From assembly GCA_946407745.1 (NCBI GenBank), contig CAMJPQ010000026.1, positions 1 through 42,341 of the forward strand: a DNA stretch of 42,341 nucleotides, written 5' to 3'. Both the position numbers and the translations under genes were made by a program. The notes beneath the pieces are model-generated. The model made no database searches, was not told where the DNA came from, and saw only the letters and a program-made list of their open reading frames with translations. Below, piece after piece: positions 25,335 to 33,253 of the stretch. The stretch's first letter is position 1; the number at the start of each line of letters is the position of its first letter. This stretch comes from an uncultured Clostridia bacterium. GTDB lineage: Bacteria > Bacillota > Clostridia > Christensenellales > Aristaeellaceae.

Positions 25335-26594
25335 ATGAATTATCCGGTTATACCCCTGATCTATGCCGCGAATGAGCGTTTCAAAAACACAATCCGCTTC
25401 GCTGTCGAATTTGTTGATGATGTTGATCCGGAAGCCCTGCGGTATGCCACAGCGCAGGTCCAACGGCGCTATCCTTATTTTTCCGTAAAAGTCGAGCAGG
25501 AGGGAGAGGCGTTCATTCTGGCGGAAAACGATCTGCCCTTTGTCATCGCCGACGGCGAAAAGCCTGCCTGCCTGAACAGTGCGGAGAGCAACAGCCATCT
25601 CCTCGCTTTCGCCTGGAAGGGGCGGACTGTGTGGGTTGACATCAGCCATTTTATCTGCGACGGAAACGGGCTGGCTCCGCTGGTCAAAACGCTGGCCTAT
25701 TATTACGTGGAACGCCGTTACGGCAGCGGCGGAATTGACACGGCCGGCATCCGCCTCACGACAGACAGGATAGAGGAAGAGGAGTATCTCTATCCCTTCC
25801 CGGACGCTCCGATTCCCAACGAGGATGCCCTGTCAATCAAGCCTAAGGCGTATGATCCCTTTCTCTTTGAGGATGCGCTGTTTGACGGTGAGGGCAACTA
25901 TGCCTATAACCTGCAGGTTCCACAGCGTGAGCTGATGAAATACGCAAAAAGCAATGACGGAAGCCCTGTCTCCTTCGTCAGCGTCATGCTGTTTGACGCC
26001 CTGATGAGCCTGTATCCTGAAACGGAGCAGGATATCGTGTTCCAGATTCCCCATGAGTATCGGAAGGTGCTTAGCCGCCCGCTCTCCCACGATTGCCTTG
26101 CCAGAGTATTCACCGTAAGGCTTGCGCCGAAGGACAGAACCAAATCGACAGAGCTGCTCAACACATCGCTTCGCGGCCAGATCGTTCTCGGCAGTGACGA
26201 GTCGGCGGATATTGAAGCCATCAACGGCATGCTTCAGCTGAATGCCTACATGCAGTCCCTGCCCCTGGAAGGGAAAAAGCAGGCCATACGCGCCCTGGTG
26301 GCGGGATCGCTGGCAAAAAACACATTCGGCGTCAGCTATACGGGAAATATCGGCTGGTGCGGTCTGGAAAAGTACATCCGGGATGTGCACCTCTATGCGG
26401 GTGAAAACGGCCGTCATCATTCCCTGAGCGTGGAGGTGTTCACCCTGGGAGACGCCTTCTCCATCTGCGTCATGCAGCCCGGCAGGAATTCCGCATTTGT
26501 TGAGAAGCTGATTCAGTCTTTCGCACGCTGCGGCATTGAATGCAGGCTGATGAGCGAAGAGCGGTTCCACCTGGCTGACTACAAGCTCCCGTAA
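25335..26594 (+). CDS. Stand-alone condensation/CAT-fold acyltransferase
   Basis: 419 residues with the HxxxDG active-site motif of the chloramphenicol-acetyltransferase / condensation superfamily: His105-x3-Asp109-Gly110 in VDISHFICDGNG. The N-terminal half (RFAVEFVDDVDPEALRYATA, RYPYFSVKVEQ) follows the first CAT-like subdomain, and the C-terminal half has the VSVMLFDALMSLYP and SYTGNIG stretches expected near the DFGWG-equivalent region. It should move an acyl group from CoA or a carrier to an alcohol or amine. No carrier protein, adenylation domain or transporter is nearby, so the substrate is open. ATG 25335 follows AAAGGA at 7 nt. Confidence 0.75.
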   Translation: MNYPVIPLIYAANERFKNTIRFAVEFVDDVDPEALRYATAQVQRRYPYFSVKVEQEGEAFILAENDLPFVIADGEKPACLNSAESNSHLLAFAWKGRTVWVDISHFICDGNGLAPLVKTLAYYYVERRYGSGGIDTAGIRLTTDRIEEEEYLYPFPDAPIPNEDALSIKPKAYDPFLFEDALFDGEGNYAYNLQVPQRELMKYAKSNDGSPVSFVSVMLFDALMSLYPETEQDIVFQIPHEYRKVLSRPLSHDCLARVFTVRLAPKDRTKSTELLNTSLRGQIVLGSDESADIEAINGMLQLNAYMQSLPLEGKKQAIRALVAGSLAKNTFGVSYTGNIGWCGLEKYIRDVHLYAGENGRHHSLSVEVFTLGDAFSICVMQPGRNSAFVEKLIQSFARCGIECRLMSEERFHLADYKLP

Positions 26595-26738
26595 ACGCGA
26601 TGGCCCATGCCCCGGCTTCGCTGATTTCTGTCTGAGGTTGTGAGTGAGTATCGCGCGGGAGGCTGCAGGCATCCGCGGGCAGATCAGCCTTGAAGCCGCT
26701 GAGCTGATGACATAGGGCAGCAGCGGAGGAAACAGAAC

Positions 26739-27317
26739 GTGCATTATGATATCGTCGCATTGCCGAAGGATCAGTGGAAAGGCACCGCCATTCCCCTGAC
26801 CACAAGAAGCGGCAGTTATTATGACTTTGAACTGAGCCCCTTGACCAGTGAAGGCTGCACTGTTTCCATTGTCAGAAAGCCGGTGGAAAACGAGATTGTG
26901 CATACGCCTGAGGAATACGATTTCCCCGATTCGCTGTATCAGGATCACTGGGAAAACGCCGAAGCCTATGGCGTTGTCAGTGAGGCCGGTGAAATGCTGG
27001 CCTGTATTGAAGTGTGCCCTGAGGAGTGGTCAAACAGGCTCATGGTTACCGAATTATGGGTAAGCGAAGCGCTTCGGGGAAAAGGCATCGGCAAGCGGCT
27101 GATGGATAAGGCAAAGGAAGTTGCACTGAAGCAGAACAGGCGCGCCGTCATTCTGGAAACGCAGTCCTGCAATACAAACGCCATCGGCTTCTATCTTCAT
27201 CAAGGGTTTGAGCTGATCGGTTTTGACACCTGCTGCTATACAAACAATGATATCGGCCGCAGGGAGGTCAGGATCAACCTTGGATACTTCTTCCACAGAG
27301 AAGGGCGCAGAAGATAG
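26739..27317 (+). CDS. GNAT acetyltransferase, SatA-like
   Basis: 192 residues. Motif A is ELWVSEALRGKGIGKRLMDKA, and the C-terminal LETQSCNTNAIGFYLHQGF and the LGYFFHR end recall streptothricin acetyltransferase-like proteins (SatA family). These acetylate lysine-like amines; most chromosomal relatives have no proven resistance role, so I do not call it a resistance gene. GTG start at 26739 with GGAGGA 8 nt upstream. The 144 nt before it contain no convincing promoter, so read-through from the acyltransferase gene is likely. Confidence 0.85.
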   Translation: MHYDIVALPKDQWKGTAIPLTTRSGSYYDFELSPLTSEGCTVSIVRKPVENEIVHTPEEYDFPDSLYQDHWENAEAYGVVSEAGEMLACIEVCPEEWSNRLMVTELWVSEALRGKGIGKRLMDKAKEVALKQNRRAVILETQSCNTNAIGFYLHQGFELIGFDTCCYTNNDIGRREVRINLGYFFHREGRRR

Positions 27318-27356
27318 TACTTAATACAGGCGGCGGATCCTGAAAATTGGGGTTGA

Positions 27357-27770
27357 GTGAGGTTGATGGATTTGGAGATAGCAAAGCTGAAGCTGAGAGA
27401 TTTGCAGCCCTCACAGTTTTATATTTCAACGGGGAAGCTGAAAGCGATCGAAGGCTGGTTTGATCCGAAAAACCTGTCCGGCTTCCAGCCCATCCCCGTC
27501 AAGCTGCTGGATGGCAAGCCGGTCATGACCGATGGACACACTCGCGCTGTTGTTGCTTTGAGAGCCGGATTGGCAGCGGTGCCGCTGGTCTGGGATGAGG
27601 ATGACCTGGATTGGGATATGTATCGCGCCTGTGTGAAAGAATGCCTGGAAAGGGGCATTTTGTCACCTGAGGATCTGTTGAAGCATATCATACCCGAAAA
27701 AGACTACAAAGAAAAATGGGACGCATGGTGTGATGCCATGCAGGCAGAGATTGAGAAAAGCAGAAGATGA
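27357..27770 (+). CDS. Small ParB/Srx-fold-like protein
   Basis: A 137-residue protein resembling the ParB N-terminal nuclease-like fold: a LQPSQFYIS strand, then PIPVKLLDGKPVMTDGHTRA, where DGHTRA corresponds to the GERR/DGHHR-type phosphate-binding loop of ParB/sulfiredoxin-like proteins. It lacks the helix-turn-helix and CTP-clamp parts of a true ParB, so a segregation role is unlikely. Function unknown. Start may be GTG 27357 or ATG 27366; the ribosome binding site is poor for both. Followed by a strong terminator hairpin. Confidence 0.7.
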   Translation: MRLMDLEIAKLKLRDLQPSQFYISTGKLKAIEGWFDPKNLSGFQPIPVKLLDGKPVMTDGHTRAVVALRAGLAAVPLVWDEDDLDWDMYRACVKECLERGILSPEDLLKHIIPEKDYKEKWDAWCDAMQAEIEKSRR

Positions 27771-27797
27771 TCCATCCCGGCTATACAATCTGTTTCG

Positions 27798-27833
27798 CCC
27801 CGGTCAGGCTTCATGAGTGAAGCGCTGCCGGGG
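27798..27833 (+). terminator. Intrinsic terminator after the ParB-like gene
   Basis: CCCCGG (27798-27803) pairs with CCGGGG (27828-27833), with CAG/CTG and GCTTC/GAAGC continuing the stem past single-base bulges. The tail CTATTCTTATCC is only moderately T-rich. It stands between convergent genes. Confidence 0.7.
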
Positions 27834-27862
27834 CTATTCTTATCCTTCTTTCACATTGCATC

Positions 27863-30800
27863 TCATGCCGGGGAGACCGGTCGGGAGCACGCTTTCCGCA
27901 GCAGCCGGCTGTGCAGTATGGCGCCCTGGTGATGCCGGTCGATCTCCAGCACGGCGTGATAGCACCTGGCCGCCCGCTCCGCGTCTCCCAGGCCGTAGCT
28001 GCCCAGGGCGATCAGGTATTCGCAGTGCGCGCGGTTGCGCACGGACAGGTCCTCATCAAACAGCTGCAGATCCGGCAGCGATACGGCGAAATAGTCGATC
28101 GTCACCCGGTCGTAATAGTGCTTTTCACCGTAGGAGATCAGCCTGTAAAAGCGGCTGCGGGCTCTGTCCTCGCGGCCGAGAGCGCGGCTGGCCAGGCCCT
28201 GGTACAGTATCATATCCGCCGGCTGGTCGTTGTAATACATGGCGGAGGCGGGCTCCCCGTCTCCCTCGGCAGCCAGCTCCAGGTGGCGCAGGGCCGCCGC
28301 CTCATTGCCCAGCATTCTTTCCGCCAGCCCAAGGTAATAGTGGATGTTGTTGTCCTTTGCCCCCTCCAGCTTGCCCTCGCCCAGGCTGTGCGGGAAGACC
28401 AGCGCTTTTTCAAGCAGCTCTTTCACTCTGTGTGCGTCGCCGGCATCCAACGCCTGAATGCCCAGCTGTGTCAGCGCACACGCGTATTGGGCGGTCACCT
28501 TGCCCTCTCCGCCCTCCCACGGGTGGAATTTGTGCGCCAGGATGAGCTGCAGCGCTTCCGCATGCCTTCCCATGCTGTTCAGCAGCGCGCAGTACTCGGT
28601 GTACAGGTCGTCCCGGCGGAAGGCAATGTCCCTGTGGGCATCCAGGAGGGCAAAGCGCTCCTCCACACTGTAATTCAGCTTCCCGTACAGCTGGTACAGC
28701 TCCAGCAGCACGCGGGCATCGCTCTCGTCCAGGGCGTAGGCGCGCTCCATGCAGCGCTTTGCCTTTTCCGTCTCCTTCCGCTTGTTGAAGTAAGCCAGCG
28801 AAAGGTTGCGCCACACGGTGGGAAAATCGCAGTCGATCTGCGCGGATTTTTCCCAGCAGGCGATCGCGTCCTCATACTGCCGCCGGTCGTACCACAGGCA
28901 GCCAAGGTAATAAGGCGCCTTCGCGTCCCCGGGATTGTTTTCAATGGCATACTGCAGGGCAGCCACATCCTCCGGCCTGTTGGGGAAGCAGTACAGGGAA
29001 TCGGCCCGCGCGGCATTCTCCAGCGCCTCCACGGCGTATTCGGCCTCGCCGTTCATGGCGGCGCAGCGCGCCAGATGGTACCACACCATCGGCGTGGGGT
29101 TCGGGCAGCTTTCCAGGATGAATACGGCGTCAGCATAGAAGCCCGCCTCGGCATAGTCCGCCGCGCACTCGATAAAGCTGCTGGCGCGGCCGTTCATCAG
29201 CCGCAGCGCGCCGTCGGTATCCCCGCTTTCAATGCGCGATACATAATCAAAGGCGTCCAGCTTCAGGTTTTCTTCATACCAGCGCTCTGCCTCCGCGCAC
29301 CTTCCCAGCGCGTCCAGTATCATCCCTTTGAGCGCCCTCGCCTTCAGGCTGTGCGCATTCTTCACCAGGCTGCGCTCAATGTGCTCAAGGGCCAGCTCGT
29401 ATTCCCCCCGCCTGCAGTCGATACAGGCAATGTGATAGTAGCCCGTCTCCTGCTCTCCGGCGGTCCACACAGCCTTGAAGAAGGCGTCGTAGGCCTCATC
29501 GTCCCTGCCCTGGCAGTCGAGCGCCAGGCCCAGGTTCAGGTACGGCTCGCTGTCGCAGGGATTGGGGTTGCGGCTCGTCATGCGCGCGATGGCCGCGCGG
29601 AAGTACCTTTCCGCCTCCGCGAATTTGCACCGGCGCAGCAGCAGCATGCCATAGGCGTTGTTGGCCCGTATGTCGCCGGGGTCGCGCTTCAGCGCCTCCA
29701 GGTAGTAGGGGTCCGGCTGGAAGGTGGCGTGGCGGTACTGCTCCAGGTGGATGCCGGTGAGATACAGCTCCTCGTTGGTCTGTATCTCATGGGGCAGGCG
29801 GGCCGGCGGCATGGGGTCCGGTATCTCCTCGATTTTCTGCGGCCGGGGCGTGTAATCCAGCAGCTTTCTTCCGCCGGCGGCAAAGACGGTCAGCGTCAGC
29901 TCCGTCTCAGGCGCGTCGACAGCCACTTCGGCCTGCAGCGCCTGGATCGGGCTCAGGTCGATAGTCCTGTCATACACTGTGCTGCCGCGGGCTGTCAGCG
30001 TCACCCTCGCGTTAGCGAAACGCTGCGTGGCGTAGACCGTGATCACGGCTTTTCCGCCGCGTACCTCCAGGTTCAGCACACATTCCCGGCTGGCGTTCTT
30101 CACATATCCCGCCGCCTTGTACGGCATGAAATACTGGGTGAAGGTCTTTTCCTCGTATGGCTTGAGCCACGCAAAGTCCGGCTGGTTGTCGCAGTACATG
30201 CCGGTCATCAGCTCAATATAGGGGCCGTTTTCGTCCGTCAGGTTGCGGTCCCACGCCCGGCCGAAATCACCGCAGCCCCAGGTCCATTGCTTCTTTCCGG
30301 GGGAAACGTGGTGGTCGGCGATGTGCAGTATGCCCGCCTCCGCGCCGTAATCATAGCCACCCACAAAGTTGTAGTCACTGTGAGCGCACATGTAGCTGGT
30401 GGGTACCGGAATGTTCCTGTAGCGGGAAATATCCACCCCCGCGCCGTAGTCGTGCTTGTAGTACACACCGGTGGCAATGGGGAACTTGCTCACGTCCCGC
30501 TTGCCGTGGTCATACACAGCGCACACATCCGGCGGGAACACAGACTGCGTATTGTCATTCACCGATACGGCGGGATTGGCCCACCAAAGGAAGGTCTGCG
30601 GCAGGCTGGTGCGGTTGTACAGCTGCCCCCTGATCTCGATATACGCCCTGTCCGGATAAAGCGTAAAGGTCATCTTGCCCTTGGTCCCGTACATCTGGTC
30701 CACCTCGGACAGCTCCACCGACACACTGCCGTCCTCATTTTCCACCGTCCGGAAATCAAGCGGCGAGAAGGTGGTTGGGCGGTGGTGCTGCGGCCAGTTG

Positions 30801-31162
30801 AATTCAATGCCGCCGGAGATCCACGGGCCGGTCAGGCCCACCAGCGCGGGCTTGATGACCTCATTGTAGTAGACAAAATCGTACCCGTTGGTTTTGTCAT
30901 AGGCGCGCTGGATGCGCCCGCCCAGCTCCGGCAGCACCATCACCCGGAGATAGTCGTTCTCCAGCCACACGGCGGTGTAGGGCTTATCCTCCTTATCATC
31001 GAGGATTTTGTCGATCACCGGCAGGGGGTATACCTTGCCGCTGGAGCCCTGGTACACCCGCTTCTCCAGAAACATGGGGTTTTTGTCCGGCCGGCCCACG
31101 CCATAGGTGGGGATGACGACCGTTTCCTGCCACACTTCCGCCCGGCCTGCAATATGTTTCAT
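27863..31162 (-). CDS. Giant DUF5107 plus TPR protein
   Basis: 1099 residues, no signal peptide, so cytoplasmic. The N-terminal ~350 residues are a DUF5107 domain, a beta-sandwich resembling galactose-mutarotase folds: VWLENDYLRVMVLPELGGRI (the mutarotase-like opening), FNWPQHHRPTTFSP, LWWANPAVSVNDN and VGGYDYGAEAGILHIADHH. Residues from about 360 to 450 form a linker beta-domain. From about 470 to the end there are many TPR units (NNAYGMLLLRRCKFAEAERY, YYLGCLWYDRRQYEDAIACW). DUF5107 has no established reaction; the fold and the pectin genes nearby suggest a carbohydrate role. ATG 31162 matches GGGAG upstream; a TTG at 31183 is possible. Confidence 0.85.
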   Translation of the reverse strand: MKHIAGRAEVWQETVVIPTYGVGRPDKNPMFLEKRVYQGSSGKVYPLPVIDKILDDKEDKPYTAVWLENDYLRVMVLPELGGRIQRAYDKTNGYDFVYYNEVIKPALVGLTGPWISGGIEFNWPQHHRPTTFSPLDFRTVENEDGSVSVELSEVDQMYGTKGKMTFTLYPDRAYIEIRGQLYNRTSLPQTFLWWANPAVSVNDNTQSVFPPDVCAVYDHGKRDVSKFPIATGVYYKHDYGAGVDISRYRNIPVPTSYMCAHSDYNFVGGYDYGAEAGILHIADHHVSPGKKQWTWGCGDFGRAWDRNLTDENGPYIELMTGMYCDNQPDFAWLKPYEEKTFTQYFMPYKAAGYVKNASRECVLNLEVRGGKAVITVYATQRFANARVTLTARGSTVYDRTIDLSPIQALQAEVAVDAPETELTLTVFAAGGRKLLDYTPRPQKIEEIPDPMPPARLPHEIQTNEELYLTGIHLEQYRHATFQPDPYYLEALKRDPGDIRANNAYGMLLLRRCKFAEAERYFRAAIARMTSRNPNPCDSEPYLNLGLALDCQGRDDEAYDAFFKAVWTAGEQETGYYHIACIDCRRGEYELALEHIERSLVKNAHSLKARALKGMILDALGRCAEAERWYEENLKLDAFDYVSRIESGDTDGALRLMNGRASSFIECAADYAEAGFYADAVFILESCPNPTPMVWYHLARCAAMNGEAEYAVEALENAARADSLYCFPNRPEDVAALQYAIENNPGDAKAPYYLGCLWYDRRQYEDAIACWEKSAQIDCDFPTVWRNLSLAYFNKRKETEKAKRCMERAYALDESDARVLLELYQLYGKLNYSVEERFALLDAHRDIAFRRDDLYTEYCALLNSMGRHAEALQLILAHKFHPWEGGEGKVTAQYACALTQLGIQALDAGDAHRVKELLEKALVFPHSLGEGKLEGAKDNNIHYYLGLAERMLGNEAAALRHLELAAEGDGEPASAMYYNDQPADMILYQGLASRALGREDRARSRFYRLISYGEKHYYDRVTIDYFAVSLPDLQLFDEDLSVRNRAHCEYLIALGSYGLGDAERAARCYHAVLEIDRHHQGAILHSRLLRKACSRPVSPA

Positions 31163-31259
31163 CAGCGCGTTTTCTCCCTTCAAGGTTTCGCGGCGCGGCG
31201 CCGCCTGTGTACTTTAGCCGCACATCCGAGGGCTTTTTTCCGTTATGCTTCATGACTGC

Positions 31260-31288
31260 ATTATGCCATCCGAACCCGGCGCCGTCAA
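31260..31288 (-). promoter_or_regulatory. Promoter of the DUF5107-TPR gene
   Basis: Minus strand TTGACG (31288-31283) and CATAAT (31265-31260), 17 bp apart. The start near 31253 gives a leader of about 90 nt. Confidence 0.6.
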
Positions 31289-31334
31289 GGGGAAGCGTCC
31301 GTGCCGCGTGCCCGGCATTTGCCTCCGTGAGGGC

Positions 31335-31363
31335 TTGCATTTTTCCTCTGTTGGCGGTATGAT
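31335..31363 (+). promoter_or_regulatory. Sigma-A promoter of the peptide-sigma factor pair
   Basis: TTGCAT (31335-31340) and TATGAT (31358-31363), 17 bp apart; the same two hexamers as the structured-RNA promoter. The start near 31370 gives a 120-nt leader before 31492. No clear ECF-type promoter (AAC -35 with CGT -10) was found, so autoregulation is not evident. The rest of the 31163-31491 gap holds only the two divergent promoters and leaders. Confidence 0.65.
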
Positions 31364-31491
31364 ACCAATGAAGCAGAGGGGCTCACTCATGGCCCCGGCA
31401 CACATTGCGTCCATTGGAATTGCACCGATGAGATTTGACCTGCCACCATTTCATCTTTCTGCGTATATAAGAGATGAAAGGGGGAAACACC

Positions 31492-31680
31492 ATGGAGAAA
31501 ACACTCAAGCAACTGTTTGACTATCAGAAGTTTGCCGGGAATGCCAGGCTGCAGGCTCAGATCGATTCAGTCCGCAGGCAGCCCCGGGAGCTGATACTGG
31601 ACGAGGCCGAGCAGGTGTCGGCTGCCGGCGCCGCTTACAGCAGGCCCGACAGTGAACGCGACAAAGAAAGCCATCTGTAG
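31492..31680 (+). CDS. 62-residue leader-like peptide before ECF sigma
   Basis: Small protein with a strong AAAGGGGG ribosome binding site 7 nt before ATG 31492. It begins MEKTLKQLFDYQKFAGNARL and has ELILDEAEQVSAAGAA in its middle, followed by a charged tail. The LFDYQKF-x-x-N-x-RL start and the acidic stretch ending in SAAG resemble, from memory, a group of small clostridial proteins often encoded beside sigma factors. It has no signal peptide or Cys. Its stop at 31680 is 9 nt before the sigma gene, so the two are one unit. Function unknown; sigma regulator or modified-peptide precursor are both guesses. Confidence 0.75.
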   Translation: MEKTLKQLFDYQKFAGNARLQAQIDSVRRQPRELILDEAEQVSAAGAAYSRPDSERDKESHL

Positions 31681-31689
31681 GTGAGGCGC

Positions 31690-32169
31690 ATGAACCGTCC
31701 TGACATGACAGTGATCTATAACGAATACCGTGACAAAGTCATGGGGTATATTTACGCGCGCCTGCGCTCCTACGCCGACGCCGAGGATCTGTGTCAGGAT
31801 GTGTTCGAAAAGGTGAATGCGAAGCTGGACAGCTTCGATCCCGCAAAGGCGTCCGTCAGCACCTGGATCTACTCCATCACCAGAAACAGCGTAATTGATT
31901 TCTACCGCCGCAGCCGCCCATTCAGCGAAATAGACGAAAACCTTGCAGAGGACGGCGAGGTTGACGACCATCTGCTCAATAATGAGTCCCTGGACGAACT
32001 GGCAGAAGCCCTGGCCAGGCTGCCAATGGAGCTTCGGGAAATCATCGTGCTGCGCTATTATGATGGCATACCGCTGACTGAGATCGGCAAGAAAATGCAT
32101 CTGAGCTATGGCGCGGTCAAGCTGCGGCACGCAAAGGCGCTGCAGCAGCTTCGCTCCGGTATGGCATAA
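31690..32169 (+). CDS. ECF-type RNA polymerase sigma factor
   Basis: 159 residues with region 2 (YRDKVMGYIYARLRSYADAE, then DLCQDVFEKV) and region 4 (LPMELREIIVLRYYDGIPLT, with the helix-turn-helix in EIGKKMHLSYGAVKLRHAKA), the usual ECF layout with no regions 1 or 3. Directs RNA polymerase to a small regulon. ATG 31690 is preceded by AGGTGA; a GTG at 31681 is possible. No anti-sigma gene follows; the next gene is convergent. The small peptide gene upstream is the only partner. Confidence 0.92.
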   Translation: MNRPDMTVIYNEYRDKVMGYIYARLRSYADAEDLCQDVFEKVNAKLDSFDPAKASVSTWIYSITRNSVIDFYRRSRPFSEIDENLAEDGEVDDHLLNNESLDELAEALARLPMELREIIVLRYYDGIPLTEIGKKMHLSYGAVKLRHAKALQQLRSGMA

Positions 32170-32207
32170 GGCCGCACCAGAGGCAAGAAAGCAGAAAAAT
32201 GATCTGT

Positions 32208-32237
32208 ACCTCCTTTTTTCGGGAGGTTCTTTCTTTT
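32208..32237 (+). terminator. Hairpin with T-rich tail after sigma gene
   Basis: ACCTCC (32208-32213) pairs with GGAGGT (32222-32227), followed by TCTTTCTTTT. A short stem, so probably a weak terminator; a better one follows at 32313. Confidence 0.5.
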
Positions 32238-32312
32238 GCAAAGGCGGCACCGCCGCGGGTATTTCCCGCCGTCAAAAAGCTTTGCCGCGGAAGCCGGCGG
32301 CTCCGCCGGATA

Positions 32313-32366
32313 CACAAAACAGGCCCGGGTGAAAGCCCCGAAGCCCGTTTTGTGATTCTTTTTTAC
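32313..32366. terminator. Bidirectional terminator
   Basis: CACAAAAC (32313-32320) pairs with GTTTTGTG (32347-32354), with GGC/GCC continuing inward. On the plus strand ATTCTTTTTT follows; on the minus strand the GTTTTGTGT arm itself supplies a partial T run. Stands between the convergent sigma and permease genes. Confidence 0.65.
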
Positions 32367-33253
32367 CCCTTCACCGCACCGGCGATGAAGCTGTCCTGAA
32401 TGCGCTTGCTGAGGAAAATATAAACGATCAGCGTGGGGATGGTCGCAATGGACAGGGCTGCGCCGATGGGGCCCCAGCGCGTGGTGTACTGGCCAAACAG
32501 CTGCTGCACGCCTACCGGCAGGGTGCGGTACTGGCCCGACGAAACGAAGATGGTGGCGAAAAGCAGCTCGTTCCAGCACTGCAGGAAGGTATAAATGCCC
32601 ACCGTAGCGATGGCCGGCATCATCAGCGGAGCAATGATGCGCAGGAAGATGCCCCACACACCGCAGCCGTCCAGGAAGGCAGCCTCGTCCAGGTCATATG
32701 GGATGTCGCCCATGAAGCCGGTGGAAATGAGGATGCCCATCGACAGCGAAAAGGCGGCATAGGGGAAGATCAGCGCCATGTAGGTGTTGAGCAGCGACAT
32801 GCGCGAGAGGATGATGTACACCGGCACGATGGAGGCGTGGATGGGGATGGTCAGGCCGAGCATGAAGAACTTGTTCATCATCTTGCGGCCCTTCCACACC
32901 AGCCGGGTCAGTGCGTAGGTCGCCATGAAGGAGGCCACCATGGTAATGGCGATGGCCGACACGGAGACCACCAGGCTGTTGAGGAAGTACTGCCCCATGT
33001 TGCCCGTGTTCATGGCCTCGGCATAGTTGCTCCACTCCCACTGGTGCGGCAGGCCCACATGGTTCGGCGGCACCTGCACGCGCACACCCGTCTCCGGGTC
33101 CTTGTAGGAATAGCCCAGTATCTCATCGTTGGTCTTCAGCGAGAAGGTCAGCATCCAGTACAGCGGGAAGATGTTGATGAACACAAGCACCAGCAGCGCC
33201 AGGTGCACCAGTACGGTGGAAACCTTCAGCTTCCTTTTTTTGCGCTCTCTCAT
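32363..33253 (-). CDS. Sugar ABC transporter permease (MalG/UgpE type)
   Basis: Second membrane subunit of a carbohydrate uptake-1 importer, 296 residues with six transmembrane helices. The coupling EAA loop is EAAFLDGCGVWGIFLRIIAP, which contacts the ATPase. The N-terminus is Lys/Arg-rich (MRERKKRKLK) before the first helix (about 11-33). An insert of about 40 residues faces out between helices 1 and 2 (around DNPETGVRVQVPPNHVGLPH in part). ATG 33253 overlaps the upstream permease stop by ATGA. Last gene of the transporter unit. Confidence 0.93.
   Translation of the reverse strand: MRERKKRKLKVSTVLVHLALLVLVFINIFPLYWMLTFSLKTNDEILGYSYKDPETGVRVQVPPNHVGLPHQWEWSNYAEAMNTGNMGQYFLNSLVVSVSAIAITMVASFMATYALTRLVWKGRKMMNKFFMLGLTIPIHASIVPVYIILSRMSLLNTYMALIFPYAAFSLSMGILISTGFMGDIPYDLDEAAFLDGCGVWGIFLRIIAPLMMPAIATVGIYTFLQCWNELLFATIFVSSGQYRTLPVGVQQLFGQYTTRWGPIGAALSIATIPTLIVYIFLSKRIQDSFIAGAVKG

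Noticed and set aside
26739-27317. SatA-like GNAT as an antibiotic resistance gene
   Set aside because: Similarity is general to the family; no mobile resistance context and most chromosomal relatives have no proven resistance role.
27357-27770. ParB-like protein as a plasmid or chromosome partition gene
   Set aside because: No ParA partner, no helix-turn-helix domain, no parS-like repeats nearby.
27911-31255. Plus-strand open frame of over 1100 codons opposite the DUF5107-TPR gene
   Set aside because: It is the antisense shadow of a GC-rich gene: its translation has no recognisable domain, while the minus strand has clear DUF5107 and TPR motifs and a fitting RBS and promoter.
31435-31469. 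TTGACC with TATATA as a second promoter of the sigma unit
   Set aside because: The spacing is 23 bp, too long for sigma-A, and no ECF-type pattern fits.
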